DNA of 8,832 bases from Actinomycetota bacterium (GCA_014377795.1 JACMOY010000341.1:1-8832); one strand, 5' to 3'; shown: positions 1-6,563, counted from the first letter of the stretch. Notes: a model not told the origin generated them from the sequence alone. Translations and numbers: made by a program.

Positions 1-497
1 ACCTACGCCTGGGCTTCGACCTCGCTGCTCGCCACCCTCGGCCACGGGCTGTTGCACATCTGGACGCCGCGGCCAGGGCGGGGCTGATCGACCTGCCCCG
101 GCTCGGGTCTTGGGCTCTCGCGAGCCATGACGACGACGTGGTCGCCGTCCGCGAGGCGATCGCGCGGGCCGACCCGCGGGCCGAGTCGCTTCCCGAGTCC
201 CAGGTCCGGGTGATCCTGCAGGACGCCGGTTTCGACGTGGTCGTGCAGTACGTCGTGCACGGCCCCCGCGGGCGGATCATCCGTGCCGACCTGGCACTGC
301 CCGAGCTGCGCATCGCGATCCTGTACGACGGGGCCTGGCACGCGCTGCGTTCCCAGCTCGAGCACGACCGCCGTCAGGCGCGGCTGCTGCGTGAAGCCGG
401 GTGGGTGGGCGTGCACATCACGGCCGAGGTGCTCGCGTCCCCACGTCAGGTCGTGGCTGTCGTCCAGACCGCCGTGGACGCCCGCCAGGCCTCCTGA
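1..497 (+). CDS. DUF559/Vsr-like endonuclease-fold protein, C-terminal part (5' truncated by window)
   Basis: The frame is open from the window edge (first full codon at 3) to TGA at 495-497, giving 164 visible residues, so the real start lies outside the window. An internal ATG at 126-128 is out of frame, and I do not accept a GTG start at 138 because homology-like sequence continues upstream of it. The visible order is a helical segment (LAARHPRPRAVAHLDAAARAG), then ADPRAESLPESQVRVIL, then RADLALPELRIAILYDGAWH, then a basic helix with HDRRQARLLREAGW and a C-terminal strand VHIT. This pattern matches the C-terminal half of actinobacterial DUF559 proteins, often fused to an AbiEi-like N-terminal domain, whose core resembles the Vsr/PD-(D/E)XK nuclease fold. 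Family members usually read VEYDG or similar before the conserved His; here it is ILYDG, so one acidic residue appears lost. The cellular role is unknown. No antitoxin or toxin partner is visible, and the downstream neighbour is convergent and unrelated. Confidence 0.8.
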   Translation, partial: LRLGFDLAARHPRPRAVAHLDAAARAGLIDLPRLGSWALASHDDDVVAVREAIARADPRAESLPESQVRVILQDAGFDVVVQYVVHGPRGRIIRADLALPELRIAILYDGAWHALRSQLEHDRRQARLLREAGWVGVHITAEVLASPRQVVAVVQTAVDARQAS

Positions 498-503
498 GCG
501 CAC

Positions 504-566
504 TGAGTGAAGCAAGTGCCAGATTCCGCACCGCGACCGCGCCAGTTAGTGCAGCAAGTGCTGGAT
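504..566. repeat. Imperfect 21-bp direct repeat, 42 bp apart, in convergent intergenic gap
   Basis: Two copies, 504-524 and 546-566, match at 17 of 21 positions and share the uninterrupted core AGCAAGTGC (511-519 and 553-561). The offset is 42 bp, close to four helical turns. The second copy also contains a near-palindrome, CAGCA-AG-TGCTG (552-563), and sits between CCAG and CTGG. The block occupies most of the 89-bp gap between two 3' ends (stop at 497 on +, stop at 587 on -), so it could form part of a bidirectional terminator, be a protein-binding site, or be the remnant of an intergenic repeat family. No U-tract is present. The repeat itself is seen directly; any function is inference. 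Confidence 0.5.
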
Positions 567-586
567 GGGGCGGGCGGAGGGCGGGG

Positions 587-1996
587 TCAGGCGCGGGTGT
601 GGAGCTGGCGGGCGGCTTCGGCGATCGAGCCGGACATCGAGGGGTAGACGGTGAAGGCGGCCGAGACCTGGTCGACGGTGAGCTTGGTCTGCACTGCCAG
701 CGCGACGGGGAAGATCAGCTCGCTGGCGCGGGGGGCGACGACGACGCCGCCCATGATGATGCCGGTGCCGGCTCGGGCGAAGAGCTTGACGAACCCGTCG
801 TGCACGTTCTGCATCTTGGCCCGGGCGTTGGTGGCCAGCGGCAGCATGATCGCCTCGCAAGCGATCCCGGCCTCCTCGAGTCCCTGCTCGGACCACCCGA
901 CGGTCGCGATCTCGGGGTCGGTGAAGACGTTCGCCGCGACGGCCCGCAGGTTCAGCGGCTGCACCGCGTCACCGAGCGCGTGCCACATCGCGATCCGCCC
1001 CTGCATCGCGGCGACGGACGCGAGCGGCAGCACCCCGGTGCAGTCCCCCGCGGCGTAGACCCCGCGCGCCGACGTCCGCGAGACGCCGTCGACCTCGATG
1101 TGCCCGGACGCCGTCAAGGTGATGCCGGACTCGGCGAGCCCCATGTCGGCGGTGTTCGGCACCGACCCGACGGCCATGATGCAGTGCGTTCCCTCGACGC
1201 TGCGCCCGTCCTGCAGGCGGACGACGATCCCGTCCGACGTGCGCGAGACGGCCTCGGCGCGTGAGCGGTTCAGGACGTGCATGCCCCGGCGACGGAACAC
1301 GTCCTCGATGACCTGGGCGGCGTCGGCGTCCTCACCGGGCAGCACGTGGTCGCGCGAGCTGACCAGGGTGACGTCGCTGCCGAGCCCCAGGTAGGCGTGG
1401 GCGAGCTCGGCGCCGGTCACGCCCGATCCGACGACGACGAGCGTGGGCGGGGTGACCGGCAGGTCGTAGATCTGCTGCCAGGTGAGGATCCGCTCGCCGT
1501 CCGGCCGGGCGGTGGCCAGCTCGCGCGGGCGCGCCCCGGTGGCGACCAGGACGACGTCGGCGTCCAGCCGCTCGCCGCCCCCGTCGAGCAGGTCGACCTC
1601 GACCCGCTGCGGGCCGGTCAGACACCCGGTGCCCCGCAGCACCCGGACGCCCTCGCGGGCCATCCGGGCCGCGATGTCGTCGCTCTGCGCCAGGGCCAGG
1701 GCCTTGATCCGGGCGTTGACGGTCGGCAGGTCGGCGGTGGCCACAGCGCCGGGCTCGGGCGAGTCGGCCAGCCGGACGCCGTACCCCGCGGCGGCGAAGA
1801 ACCGGCTCATGAAGTCAGCCGTCGAGATCAGGGTCTTGCTGGGCACGCAGTCGGTCAGCACCGCCGCCCCGCCGAGCCCGTCGCGGTCGACGACGGTGAC
1901 GTCGGCACCCAGCTGAGCGGCGACCAGCGCAGCCTCGTACCCGCCCGGGCCTCCCCCGACGACGACGACCCGCGCGGCACCCACGGGACCAGTCAA
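587..1996 (-). CDS. lpdA: NAD(P)H-quinone dehydrogenase LpdA (flavoprotein disulfide reductase family, non-disulfide type)
   Basis: The protein has 469 residues, the usual length for the family. The N-terminus carries a dinucleotide fold for FAD (GGGPGG at 14-19). A second Rossmann motif for NAD(P) is GSGVTGAE (190-197), the second FAD contact is VYAAGDCTG (313-321), and a C-terminal dimerisation domain ends the chain. It is related to lipoamide dehydrogenase but lacks that chemistry: the redox Cys pair is reduced to A45 and C50 (GGAAVLTDCVPSK), and the C-terminal catalytic His and Glu are replaced (YPSMSGS at 451-457). The same replacements are characteristic of mycobacterial LpdA (Rv3303c), which reduces quinones with NAD(P)H. 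The start is TTG at 1996, supported by GGGGGT on the minus strand six bases upstream; GTG at codon 5 is the alternative. It is the only minus-strand gene here and diverges from the 2029 gene. It is expected to be cytosolic, possibly membrane-associated through quinone use. Confidence 0.9.
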   Translation of the reverse strand: MTGPVGAARVVVVGGGPGGYEAALVAAQLGADVTVVDRDGLGGAAVLTDCVPSKTLISTADFMSRFFAAAGYGVRLADSPEPGAVATADLPTVNARIKALALAQSDDIAARMAREGVRVLRGTGCLTGPQRVEVDLLDGGGERLDADVVLVATGARPRELATARPDGERILTWQQIYDLPVTPPTLVVVGSGVTGAELAHAYLGLGSDVTLVSSRDHVLPGEDADAAQVIEDVFRRRGMHVLNRSRAEAVSRTSDGIVVRLQDGRSVEGTHCIMAVGSVPNTADMGLAESGITLTASGHIEVDGVSRTSARGVYAAGDCTGVLPLASVAAMQGRIAMWHALGDAVQPLNLRAVAANVFTDPEIATVGWSEQGLEEAGIACEAIMLPLATNARAKMQNVHDGFVKLFARAGTGIIMGGVVVAPRASELIFPVALAVQTKLTVDQVSAAFTVYPSMSGSIAEAARQLHTRA

Positions 1997-2015
1997 CCAC
2001 GCACCCCCGACGCCC

Positions 2016-2021
2016 TAGCCT
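2016..2021 (+). promoter_or_regulatory. -10 element TAGCCT for a leaderless gamma-glutamylcyclotransferase-like mRNA
   Basis: TAGCCT lies with seven bases between it and the ATG at 2029, which would place the transcription start on or next to the A of the start codon. No Shine-Dalgarno sequence precedes the ATG. This arrangement is typical of leaderless actinobacterial mRNAs. The divergent gap is only 32 bp (1997-2028), so any -35 contact lies in the start of the opposing lpdA gene and is not recognisable. Confidence 0.55.
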
Positions 2022-2028
2022 TGCGCCC

Positions 2029-2496
2029 ATGGCCCTGTACGCCGCCTACGGCAGCAACCTCGACAGCCAGCAGATGCTGCGCCGCGCCCCCCACTCACCC
2101 CTGCGCGGCACCGGCTGGCTGGTCGGCTGGCGGCTGACGTTCGGTGGCGAGGACCTCGGCTGGGAGGGGTCGCTGACGACCGTCGTCGAGGACCCGCTCG
2201 AGCAGGTCTACGTCGCGCTGTACGACGTCACGGACGCCGACGAGCAGACGCTGGACGACTGGGAGGGCCTCGGCATCGGGATCTACACCAAGATCCGTGT
2301 CCGCGTGCAGACCCTGGACGGCGAGGAGCTGGCCTGGGTGTACGTCCTGGACGGCTACGAGGGCGGACTCCCGTCGGCGCGTTACCTGGGCCAGCTCGCC
2401 GAGGCCGCCGAGGCCGCCGGAGCCCCTGACGACTACGTGCTCGCGCTGCGGCACCGGCCGTGCCGGACCGTGGGGCAGAACCCGCCGCTCATGTAG
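2029..2496 (+). CDS. Gamma-glutamylcyclotransferase-fold family protein
   Basis: The protein has 155 residues and begins with the family's signature, YAAYGSNL (residues 4-11), whose YGSN loop binds the gamma-glutamyl or pyroglutamate moiety. The expected catalytic Glu is E79 in LDDWEGLGIGIYTK, and the beta-strand pair RVRVQTLDGEELAWVYVLDGY (90-110) closes the barrel-like fold. Family members release 5-oxoproline from gamma-glutamyl amines or dipeptides, but many small bacterial copies have untested substrates, so I keep the name at family level. ATG at 2029 is the only sensible start, as it directly precedes the signature and follows a leaderless-type -10. The gene diverges from lpdA; from memory, the small gene beside mycobacterial lpdA (Rv3304) has the same orientation and similar size. 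It is expected to be cytosolic; no signal peptide is present. There are 109 bp to the importer operon, so it is probably transcribed separately. Confidence 0.82.
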   Translation: MALYAAYGSNLDSQQMLRRAPHSPLRGTGWLVGWRLTFGGEDLGWEGSLTTVVEDPLEQVYVALYDVTDADEQTLDDWEGLGIGIYTKIRVRVQTLDGEELAWVYVLDGYEGGLPSARYLGQLAEAAEAAGAPDDYVLALRHRPCRTVGQNPPLM

Positions 2497-2520
2497 CGTT
2501 CACCCACCCGACCTCTTCCG

Positions 2521-2552
2521 TTGGGGTAACCCGCTCCCGGCGCCCCTAACCT
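2521..2552 (+). promoter_or_regulatory. Candidate promoter of the ABC importer operon
   Basis: In the 109-bp gap 2497-2605 a TAACCT -10 element (2547-2552) stands out. The only -35-like hexamer is TTGGGG (2521-2526), separated by 20 bp, which is longer than ideal. The predicted start near 2559 would give a leader of about 45 bases ahead of the TTG start. A short GGGT-A-ACCC palindrome (2524-2532) overlaps the -35 region. This is pattern reading only. Confidence 0.4.
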
Positions 2553-2565
2553 GCGCGCAGTAGCG

Positions 2566-2584
2566 GCGGTGACGTCCTCACCGT
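2566..2584 (+). promoter_or_regulatory. Leader palindrome CGGTGA-N5-TCACCG: operator or mRNA hairpin
   Basis: A perfect 6-bp inverted repeat with a 5-base centre (2567-2583), plus one flanking G-U pair, lies just downstream of the candidate -10 and 12 bases before the GGAGG ribosome site. As DNA it could be a repressor operator in the usual position next to the transcription start. As RNA it would be a compact hairpin in the leader of the binding-protein mRNA. No U-tract follows, so it is not a simple terminator, and no known riboswitch motif was recognised. Confidence 0.45.
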
Positions 2585-2595
2585 GTACCCGACCC

Positions 2596-2600
2596 GGAGG
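2596..2600 (+). promoter_or_regulatory. Ribosome binding site GGAGG fixing a TTG start
   Basis: GGAGG with a 5-base spacer precedes TTG at 2606. It decides in favour of this rare start codon, and the reading frame from it gives an intact lipoprotein signal peptide. Confidence 0.8.
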
Positions 2601-2605
2601 TCCCG

Positions 2606-3736
2606 TTGACCAGCAGGCTCAAGACCGGCATCCTCGCCGTCGTCGTCACCACCACCGCCCTCGTCACCGCGGCCTGCGCGCCGCCGGCCGACAAGCCCAC
2701 CGCAGCCGCCTCGAGCGCCGGCGCGGCGACCAGCGCGGCCGCCTTCGGTGGCATGGACGCCCTCGTCGCGGCGGCGAAGAAGGAGGGTCAGCTCAACGTC
2801 ATCGCCCTGCCGCCGGACTGGGCGAACTACGGCGAGGTCATCAGCACCTTCACCGCGAAGTACGGCATCAAGGTCGACTCGGCCCAGCCGGACGCCGCGA
2901 GCCAGGACGAGATCAACGCCGCCACCCAGCTCAAGGGCCAGAGCACGGCCCCCGACGTCTTCGACCTCGGCCAGGCCGTGGCGCTCGCGAACACCGCCAT
3001 GTTCGCGCCGTACCAGGTGGCCACGTTCGCGGACGTCCCCGCCGACCTCAAGGACGCCAACGGCACCTGGGTCAACGACTACGGCGGCTACATGTCGATC
3101 GGGTACGACGCCGCCAAGGTGCCCGCGCCGACGTCCGTGCAGGACCTGCTCAAGCCCGCGTACAAGGGCAAGGTGGCCCTGAACGGCGACCCGACCCAGG
3201 CCGGTGCCGCGTTCGCCGGTGTCGCGATGGCGGCCCTGGCCAACGGCGGGTCGGCCGACGACATCAGCAAGGGCGTCTCGTTCTTCACCGACCTGAAGAA
3301 GGCCGGCAACTTCCTGCCCGTCGACCCGACGCCCGCGACCGTGCAGTCCGGCCAGACGCCCGTGGTCATCGACTGGGACTACTTGAACGTGGGCCAGTCG
3401 GTCAGCCTCAAGGGCAAGGTCGACTGGAAGGTCGTCGTCCCTGCGAACGCGGTGCTCGGCGGGTACTACGTCCAGGCGATCAGCAAGGACGCGCCCCACC
3501 CGGCCGCGGCGCGGCTGTGGCAGGAGTTCCTGTACTCCGACCAGGGCCAGAACCTCTGGCTCAAGGGCGGCGCCCGACCGGTCCGACAGGACGCCATGGA
3601 CAAGGCCGGCACCATCGACAAGGCCGCCTTCTCGGCGCTGCCCCCCGTGAGCGGCACCCCCGTGTTCCTCACCCAGGCGCAGAGCGACACCGCCAAGGCC
3701 TTCCTCACGGCGAACTGGCGCAAGGCCATCGGGTGA
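2606..3736 (+). CDS. ABC transporter substrate-binding lipoprotein (polyamine/iron/thiamine-like cluster)
   Basis: The protein has 376 residues. The N-terminus is a lipoprotein signal: basic SRLK (3-6), hydrophobic stretch (8-20) and lipobox VTAAC with the lipidated Cys at 24. An Ala/Ser/Pro-rich tether follows (about 25-47). The mature part is a class-II periplasmic-binding fold: KKEGQLNVIALPPDWANYG (58-76), YGIKVDSAQPDAASQDEI (86-103), a hinge-type segment PAYKGKVALNGDPTQAG (184-200), and TPVVIDWDYLN (251-261) before the C-terminal lobe. The layout resembles proteins annotated as putative spermidine/putrescine, Fe(III), thiamine or 2-aminoethylphosphonate binders; which solute binds cannot be read by eye. 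The protein would be anchored outside the cell membrane and deliver solute to the two permeases encoded next. The start is TTG with a good GGAGG. It is the first gene of the operon, 13 bases from the next start, and the leader palindrome may regulate it. Confidence 0.88.
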   Translation: MTSRLKTGILAVVVTTTALVTAACAPPADKPTAAASSAGAATSAAAFGGMDALVAAAKKEGQLNVIALPPDWANYGEVISTFTAKYGIKVDSAQPDAASQDEINAATQLKGQSTAPDVFDLGQAVALANTAMFAPYQVATFADVPADLKDANGTWVNDYGGYMSIGYDAAKVPAPTSVQDLLKPAYKGKVALNGDPTQAGAAFAGVAMAALANGGSADDISKGVSFFTDLKKAGNFLPVDPTPATVQSGQTPVVIDWDYLNVGQSVSLKGKVDWKVVVPANAVLGGYYVQAISKDAPHPAAARLWQEFLYSDQGQNLWLKGGARPVRQDAMDKAGTIDKAAFSALPPVSGTPVFLTQAQSDTAKAFLTANWRKAIG

Positions 3737-3749
3737 GCGGACGCCGCGC

Positions 3750-4607
3750 GTGCCGTTGACGTCCCGCGTACGGGGCGGCGCCCTGCTGGGTGTCGCCCCG
3801 TTCCTGGCGTTCACGACGATCTTCCTCGCCGTCCCCACGCTCGTCGTGGTGGTCGGCGCCTTCGTCGACACCGGCGGCCGCCCGACCCTGGCGAACGTCG
3901 CGGGCCTGCGCCAGGGCTACATCCTGGACGCGCTGCTCTCGACGCTCGAGCTGTCGCTCACCACCGCGGTCATCGGCGCCGTCGTCGGCGCGTTGCTCGC
4001 CTACGCGGTCGTCACTGCTGCGCCGGACGGGATGCTGCGCCGCTCGGTGAGCGCGGTCTGCGGGGTGCTGGCGCAGTTCGGTGGGGTGACCCTCGCCTTC
4101 GCGTTCCTCGCCACGGTCGGGTCGCAGGGTTTCGTGACCCTGTACCTCTTCGACCACACCGGGCTGGCGGTTCCCGGTGACCTCCTCTACGGCCTGCGGG
4201 GCCTGGGCCTGGTGTACGTCTACTTCCAGATCCCCCTGATGGTGATCGTGTTCCTGCCCGCACTGGACGGCGTGCGCGTGCAGTGGCGCGAGGCCACCGA
4301 GAGCCTCGGCGGGTCGACCTGGCAGTACTGGCGGCACGTCGCCGGCCCGCTGCTGATGCCCGCGTCCCTCGGGTCGACGCTGCTGCTGTTCGCGAACGCT
4401 TTCGCCGCCTACGCCACGGCTGCCGCCCTCGTCAGCCAGGGTTCGCCGATCCTGCCACTGGTGGTGCGCGCCACGTTCACCAGCGAGGTGGTGCTCGGCC
4501 AGGCCAACCTCGGCAAGGCGATCGCTCTGGCGATGGTCGTCGTGGTGGCGGTCGTGATGACCGGGTACGCGTGGTTGCAGCGGCGCACCTCCCGGTGGGT
4601 CGGCTGA
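3750..4607 (+). CDS. ABC transporter permease 1 (PotB/FbpB-type, six-helix)
   Basis: The 285-residue protein has about six hydrophobic segments: roughly 11-37, 65-90, 100-124, 147-171, 200-227 and 255-276. The cytoplasmic coupling loop carries the EAA motif EATESLGGSTWQYW ending LLMP (181-204), which docks on the ATPase. With permease 2 it would form the heterodimeric channel of a type-I importer. The start is GTG at 3750, 13 bases after the previous stop; TTG at 3756 is an alternative, and neither has a strong ribosome site, so coupling to the preceding gene is likely. Its TGA (4605-4607) overlaps the next ATG as TGATG. The substrate is unknown. The last residues, TSRWVG, are nearly repeated near the start of permease 2. 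Confidence 0.9.
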   Translation: MPLTSRVRGGALLGVAPFLAFTTIFLAVPTLVVVVGAFVDTGGRPTLANVAGLRQGYILDALLSTLELSLTTAVIGAVVGALLAYAVVTAAPDGMLRRSVSAVCGVLAQFGGVTLAFAFLATVGSQGFVTLYLFDHTGLAVPGDLLYGLRGLGLVYVYFQIPLMVIVFLPALDGVRVQWREATESLGGSTWQYWRHVAGPLLMPASLGSTLLLFANAFAAYATAAALVSQGSPILPLVVRATFTSEVVLGQANLGKAIALAMVVVVAVVMTGYAWLQRRTSRWVG

Positions 4608-4661
4608 TGGCCGGGCTGCAGCGGGCCCGCGTCCGCAGGCAGGCCACCTTCCGGTGGGTCG
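4586..4661 (+). repeat. 17-bp near-perfect direct repeat spanning the permease gene junction
   Basis: Copies at 4586-4602 and 4645-4661 (CACCTCCCGGTGGGTCG and CACCTTCCGGTGGGTCG) differ at one base and are 59 bp apart. The first ends permease 1 (T-S-R-W-V), and the second lies near the start of permease 2 (T-F-R-W-V). Each is read in its own gene's frame, so the peptide similarity comes with the DNA similarity. Recombination between them would remove 59 bp, including the stop and start codons. Confidence 0.6.
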
Positions 4662-5452
4662 TCGTCGCCGTGGTCGGCACCTTCTTCGCACTGCCGCTGC
4701 TGGGGATGCTCGAGTTCACCACCCGCGCGCCCGGCGGTGGTCGCACGGCGGCGGTCTGGCGCACCGTCGCCGACCTCGGCGGCCTGCGCACGACCTACCC
4801 CGAGCTGTGGGCCGGCCTGAAGGCGTCGGGGGCGCTGGTCGTCCTGACGGTCCTGATCATGCTCGTGCTGCTGGTGCCCACGATGACCTGGGTGCGGCTG
4901 CGCGTGCCCGGGCTGCGCCGCACGATCGAGTTCATCTGCCTGCTGCCACTGACGATCCCGGCGATCGTCCTGGTGGTCGGGTTGGCTCCGGTGTACGCCT
5001 GGGTCACCTACCTGCTCGGTGGGTCCTCGGCCTGGCTGTGCTTCGCCTACGTCGTTCTCGTCCTGCCGTACTGCTACCGCGCGCTGGACGCCGGGCTGTC
5101 GGCGATCGACGTGCGCACGCTGGGCGAGGCCGCGCGCAGCCTCGGCGCCGGGTGGGGCACGGTGATGGTGCGGGTGATCCTGCCGAACGTGCGGACGGCG
5201 GTCCTTTCGGCGTCGTTCCTCGCAGTGGCCCTGGTGCTGGGCGAGTTCACCATCGCCTCGCTGCTCCACCGCGACAACCTGCAGGTCGGCATCAACCAGC
5301 TGGGGCAGCGTGACGCCCAGGTCGCGGTCGCCGTCTCGTTCGCAGCCCTGGCGCTCGCCTTCGTGCTCCTTCTCGTCCTGTCGTTCGCCGGCGGCCGACG
5401 CACCCGCACCCTCACCCCGCTGGCCACACCGCCCACCCAGGAGCCCGCATGA
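4607..5452 (+). CDS. ABC transporter permease 2 (PotC/FbpB C-half-type, six-helix)
   Basis: The protein has 281 residues from ATG at 4607. The frame is open further upstream, but the ATG overlapping the permease 1 stop (TGATG) is the natural reinitiation start and keeps the expected N-terminus: a basic RARVRRQ stretch, then a first membrane segment (about 16-36). Further hydrophobic segments are at about 75-95, 107-130, 140-158, 198-217 and 239-262. The EAA loop is EAARSLGAGWGTVMVRVILP (174-193), a clean match to the ATPase-docking consensus. The C-terminus is a short Pro/Thr-rich cytoplasmic tail. The protein forms the membrane channel with permease 1. Its stop overlaps the ATPase start as ATGA, so the ratio of the three subunits is probably set by translational coupling. 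Confidence 0.9.
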   Translation: MAGLQRARVRRQATFRWVVVAVVGTFFALPLLGMLEFTTRAPGGGRTAAVWRTVADLGGLRTTYPELWAGLKASGALVVLTVLIMLVLLVPTMTWVRLRVPGLRRTIEFICLLPLTIPAIVLVVGLAPVYAWVTYLLGGSSAWLCFAYVVLVLPYCYRALDAGLSAIDVRTLGEAARSLGAGWGTVMVRVILPNVRTAVLSASFLAVALVLGEFTIASLLHRDNLQVGINQLGQRDAQVAVAVSFAALALAFVLLLVLSFAGGRRTRTLTPLATPPTQEPA

Positions 5453-6501
5453 CCCCGCAGCGCCAGGGTGTCGCCGTCCGGCTCGAGGGGCTGAGCCGGC
5501 ACTACGGCGCCGTACGCGCGCTGGACGGGCTCGACCTCGAGCTGGCGCCCGGCGAGATGGTCGCCCTGCTCGGCCCGTCGGGGTGCGGGAAGACGACGGC
5601 CCTGCGGCTGCTGGCCGGCCTCGAGGACGCCGACGCCGGACGCGACGTCGTCGACGGCCGCGACCTGACCGACGTCCCCGTGAGCAAGCGCGACATGGGC
5701 ATGGTGTTCCAGGCCTACAGCCTGTTCCCGCACATGACCGCGCGGCAGAACGTCGCGTTCGGCCTGCGCCTGCGCGGACGCAGCTCGGCCGAGCAGCGTT
5801 CCCGTGCGGGCGAGATGCTCGAGCTGGTGGGCCTGTCGAGCCAGGCCGACCGCTACGCCCACCAGATGTCCGGCGGCCAGCAGCAGCGGGTCGCGCTGGC
5901 TCGGGCGCTGGCGATCGAGCCGCAGGTGCTGCTGCTGGACGAGCCGCTGTCGGCGCTGGACGCCAAGGTGCGCGTGCAGCTGCGCGACGAGATCCGCCGG
6001 ATCCAGCTGGACGTCGGCGCCACCACCCTGCTCGTCACCCACGACCAGGAGGAGGCGCTGGCCGTCGCCGACCGGGTGGGCGTCATGCGCGGCGGCCGGC
6101 TCGAGCAGATCGCCGCACCGGGCGAGATCTACACCAGCCCCGCGACCGCTTTCGTCGCCGAGTTCGTCGGGCTCACCAACCGCATGGACGGTGTCGCGGC
6201 GGACGGCGTCGCGCAGGTCATGCGCGCCCGCATCCCTTTGCTACCGGGCTCGGTCGCGTCCGGACCGGTGAGCGTGCTCGTGCGCCCCGAGTCCGTCGAG
6301 GTGCACACCCAGCGCGACGGCGAGGCCGAGGTGGTCGCCGCCAGCTTCCTCGGCTCGCTGGGCCGGGTGCGGGTGCGCACCGCGGACGGAGCCGTGCTGC
6401 TCGCCCAGGTACCCACCGGTGGGGCCGGCGTCCTGCAGGTCGGCGACCGGGTGTCGCTGGCGCTGCGCCCGGTGCCGGCGCTGGCCGTCAGCCGGGACTG
6501 A
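5449..6501 (+). CDS. ABC transporter ATP-binding protein with TOBE domain (PotA/FbpC-type)
   Basis: The 350-residue protein has all nucleotide-binding elements in order: Walker A GPSGCGKT (42-49), Q-loop VFQAYSLFPHM (86-96), signature MSGGQQQR (140-147), Walker B VLLLDEP (160-166), D-loop SALD (168-171) and switch His in LLVTHDQ (H198). Residues from about 235 to 350 form a TOBE-type regulatory domain, including VSVLVRPESV (274-283) and FLGSLGRVRVR (300-310), as in polyamine, iron and maltose importers. The protein would form the cytoplasmic ATPase dimer that drives the permease pair. The segment between the glycine-rich helix and the Q-loop reads ADAGRDVVDGRDL; relatives usually have a short strand such as G-x-I-x-x-D-G here, so it is slightly atypical but not obviously damaging. 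ATG at 5449 overlaps the permease 2 stop. It is the last gene of the importer operon. Confidence 0.93.
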   Translation: MTPQRQGVAVRLEGLSRHYGAVRALDGLDLELAPGEMVALLGPSGCGKTTALRLLAGLEDADAGRDVVDGRDLTDVPVSKRDMGMVFQAYSLFPHMTARQNVAFGLRLRGRSSAEQRSRAGEMLELVGLSSQADRYAHQMSGGQQQRVALARALAIEPQVLLLDEPLSALDAKVRVQLRDEIRRIQLDVGATTLLVTHDQEEALAVADRVGVMRGGRLEQIAAPGEIYTSPATAFVAEFVGLTNRMDGVAADGVAQVMRARIPLLPGSVASGPVSVLVRPESVEVHTQRDGEAEVVAASFLGSLGRVRVRTADGAVLLAQVPTGGAGVLQVGDRVSLALRPVPALAVSRD

Positions 6502-6516
6502 CGCATCCGGCGTCAG
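6498..6516 (+). terminator. Candidate hairpin at the end of the importer operon
   Basis: A perfect 7-bp inverted repeat, CTGACGC and GCGTCAG with a 5-base loop, begins within the ATPase stop codon. It lacks a U-tract, which is common for proposed actinobacterial terminators but weakens the call. The position directly after the last importer gene supports it. Confidence 0.4.
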
Positions 6517-6563
6517 ACCGGCACGCACACCGCGGCGTCGTGCGCGAACCGAACCAGGTCAGG

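Noticed and set aside
401..1264. Long plus-strand ORF of 287 codons antisense to lpdA
   Set aside because: Its composition is Gly/Arg/Asp-rich with no family-like motif, and it opposes a well-conserved flavoenzyme; it is a GC third-position shadow.
1277..2137. Plus-strand ORF of 286 codons overlapping lpdA and the start of the next gene
   Set aside because: It crosses a divergent promoter region and two recognisable genes; no coding signal of its own.
2546..3871. Minus-strand ORF of 441 codons opposite the binding-protein gene
   Set aside because: The opposite strand encodes a complete lipoprotein with signal peptide and ribosome site; the antisense product is Arg/Gly/Val-rich noise.
3705..4691. 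Minus-strand ORF of 328 codons opposite permease 1
   Set aside because: It is dominated by Arg/Gln/Gly/His without domains; a shadow of a membrane protein gene.
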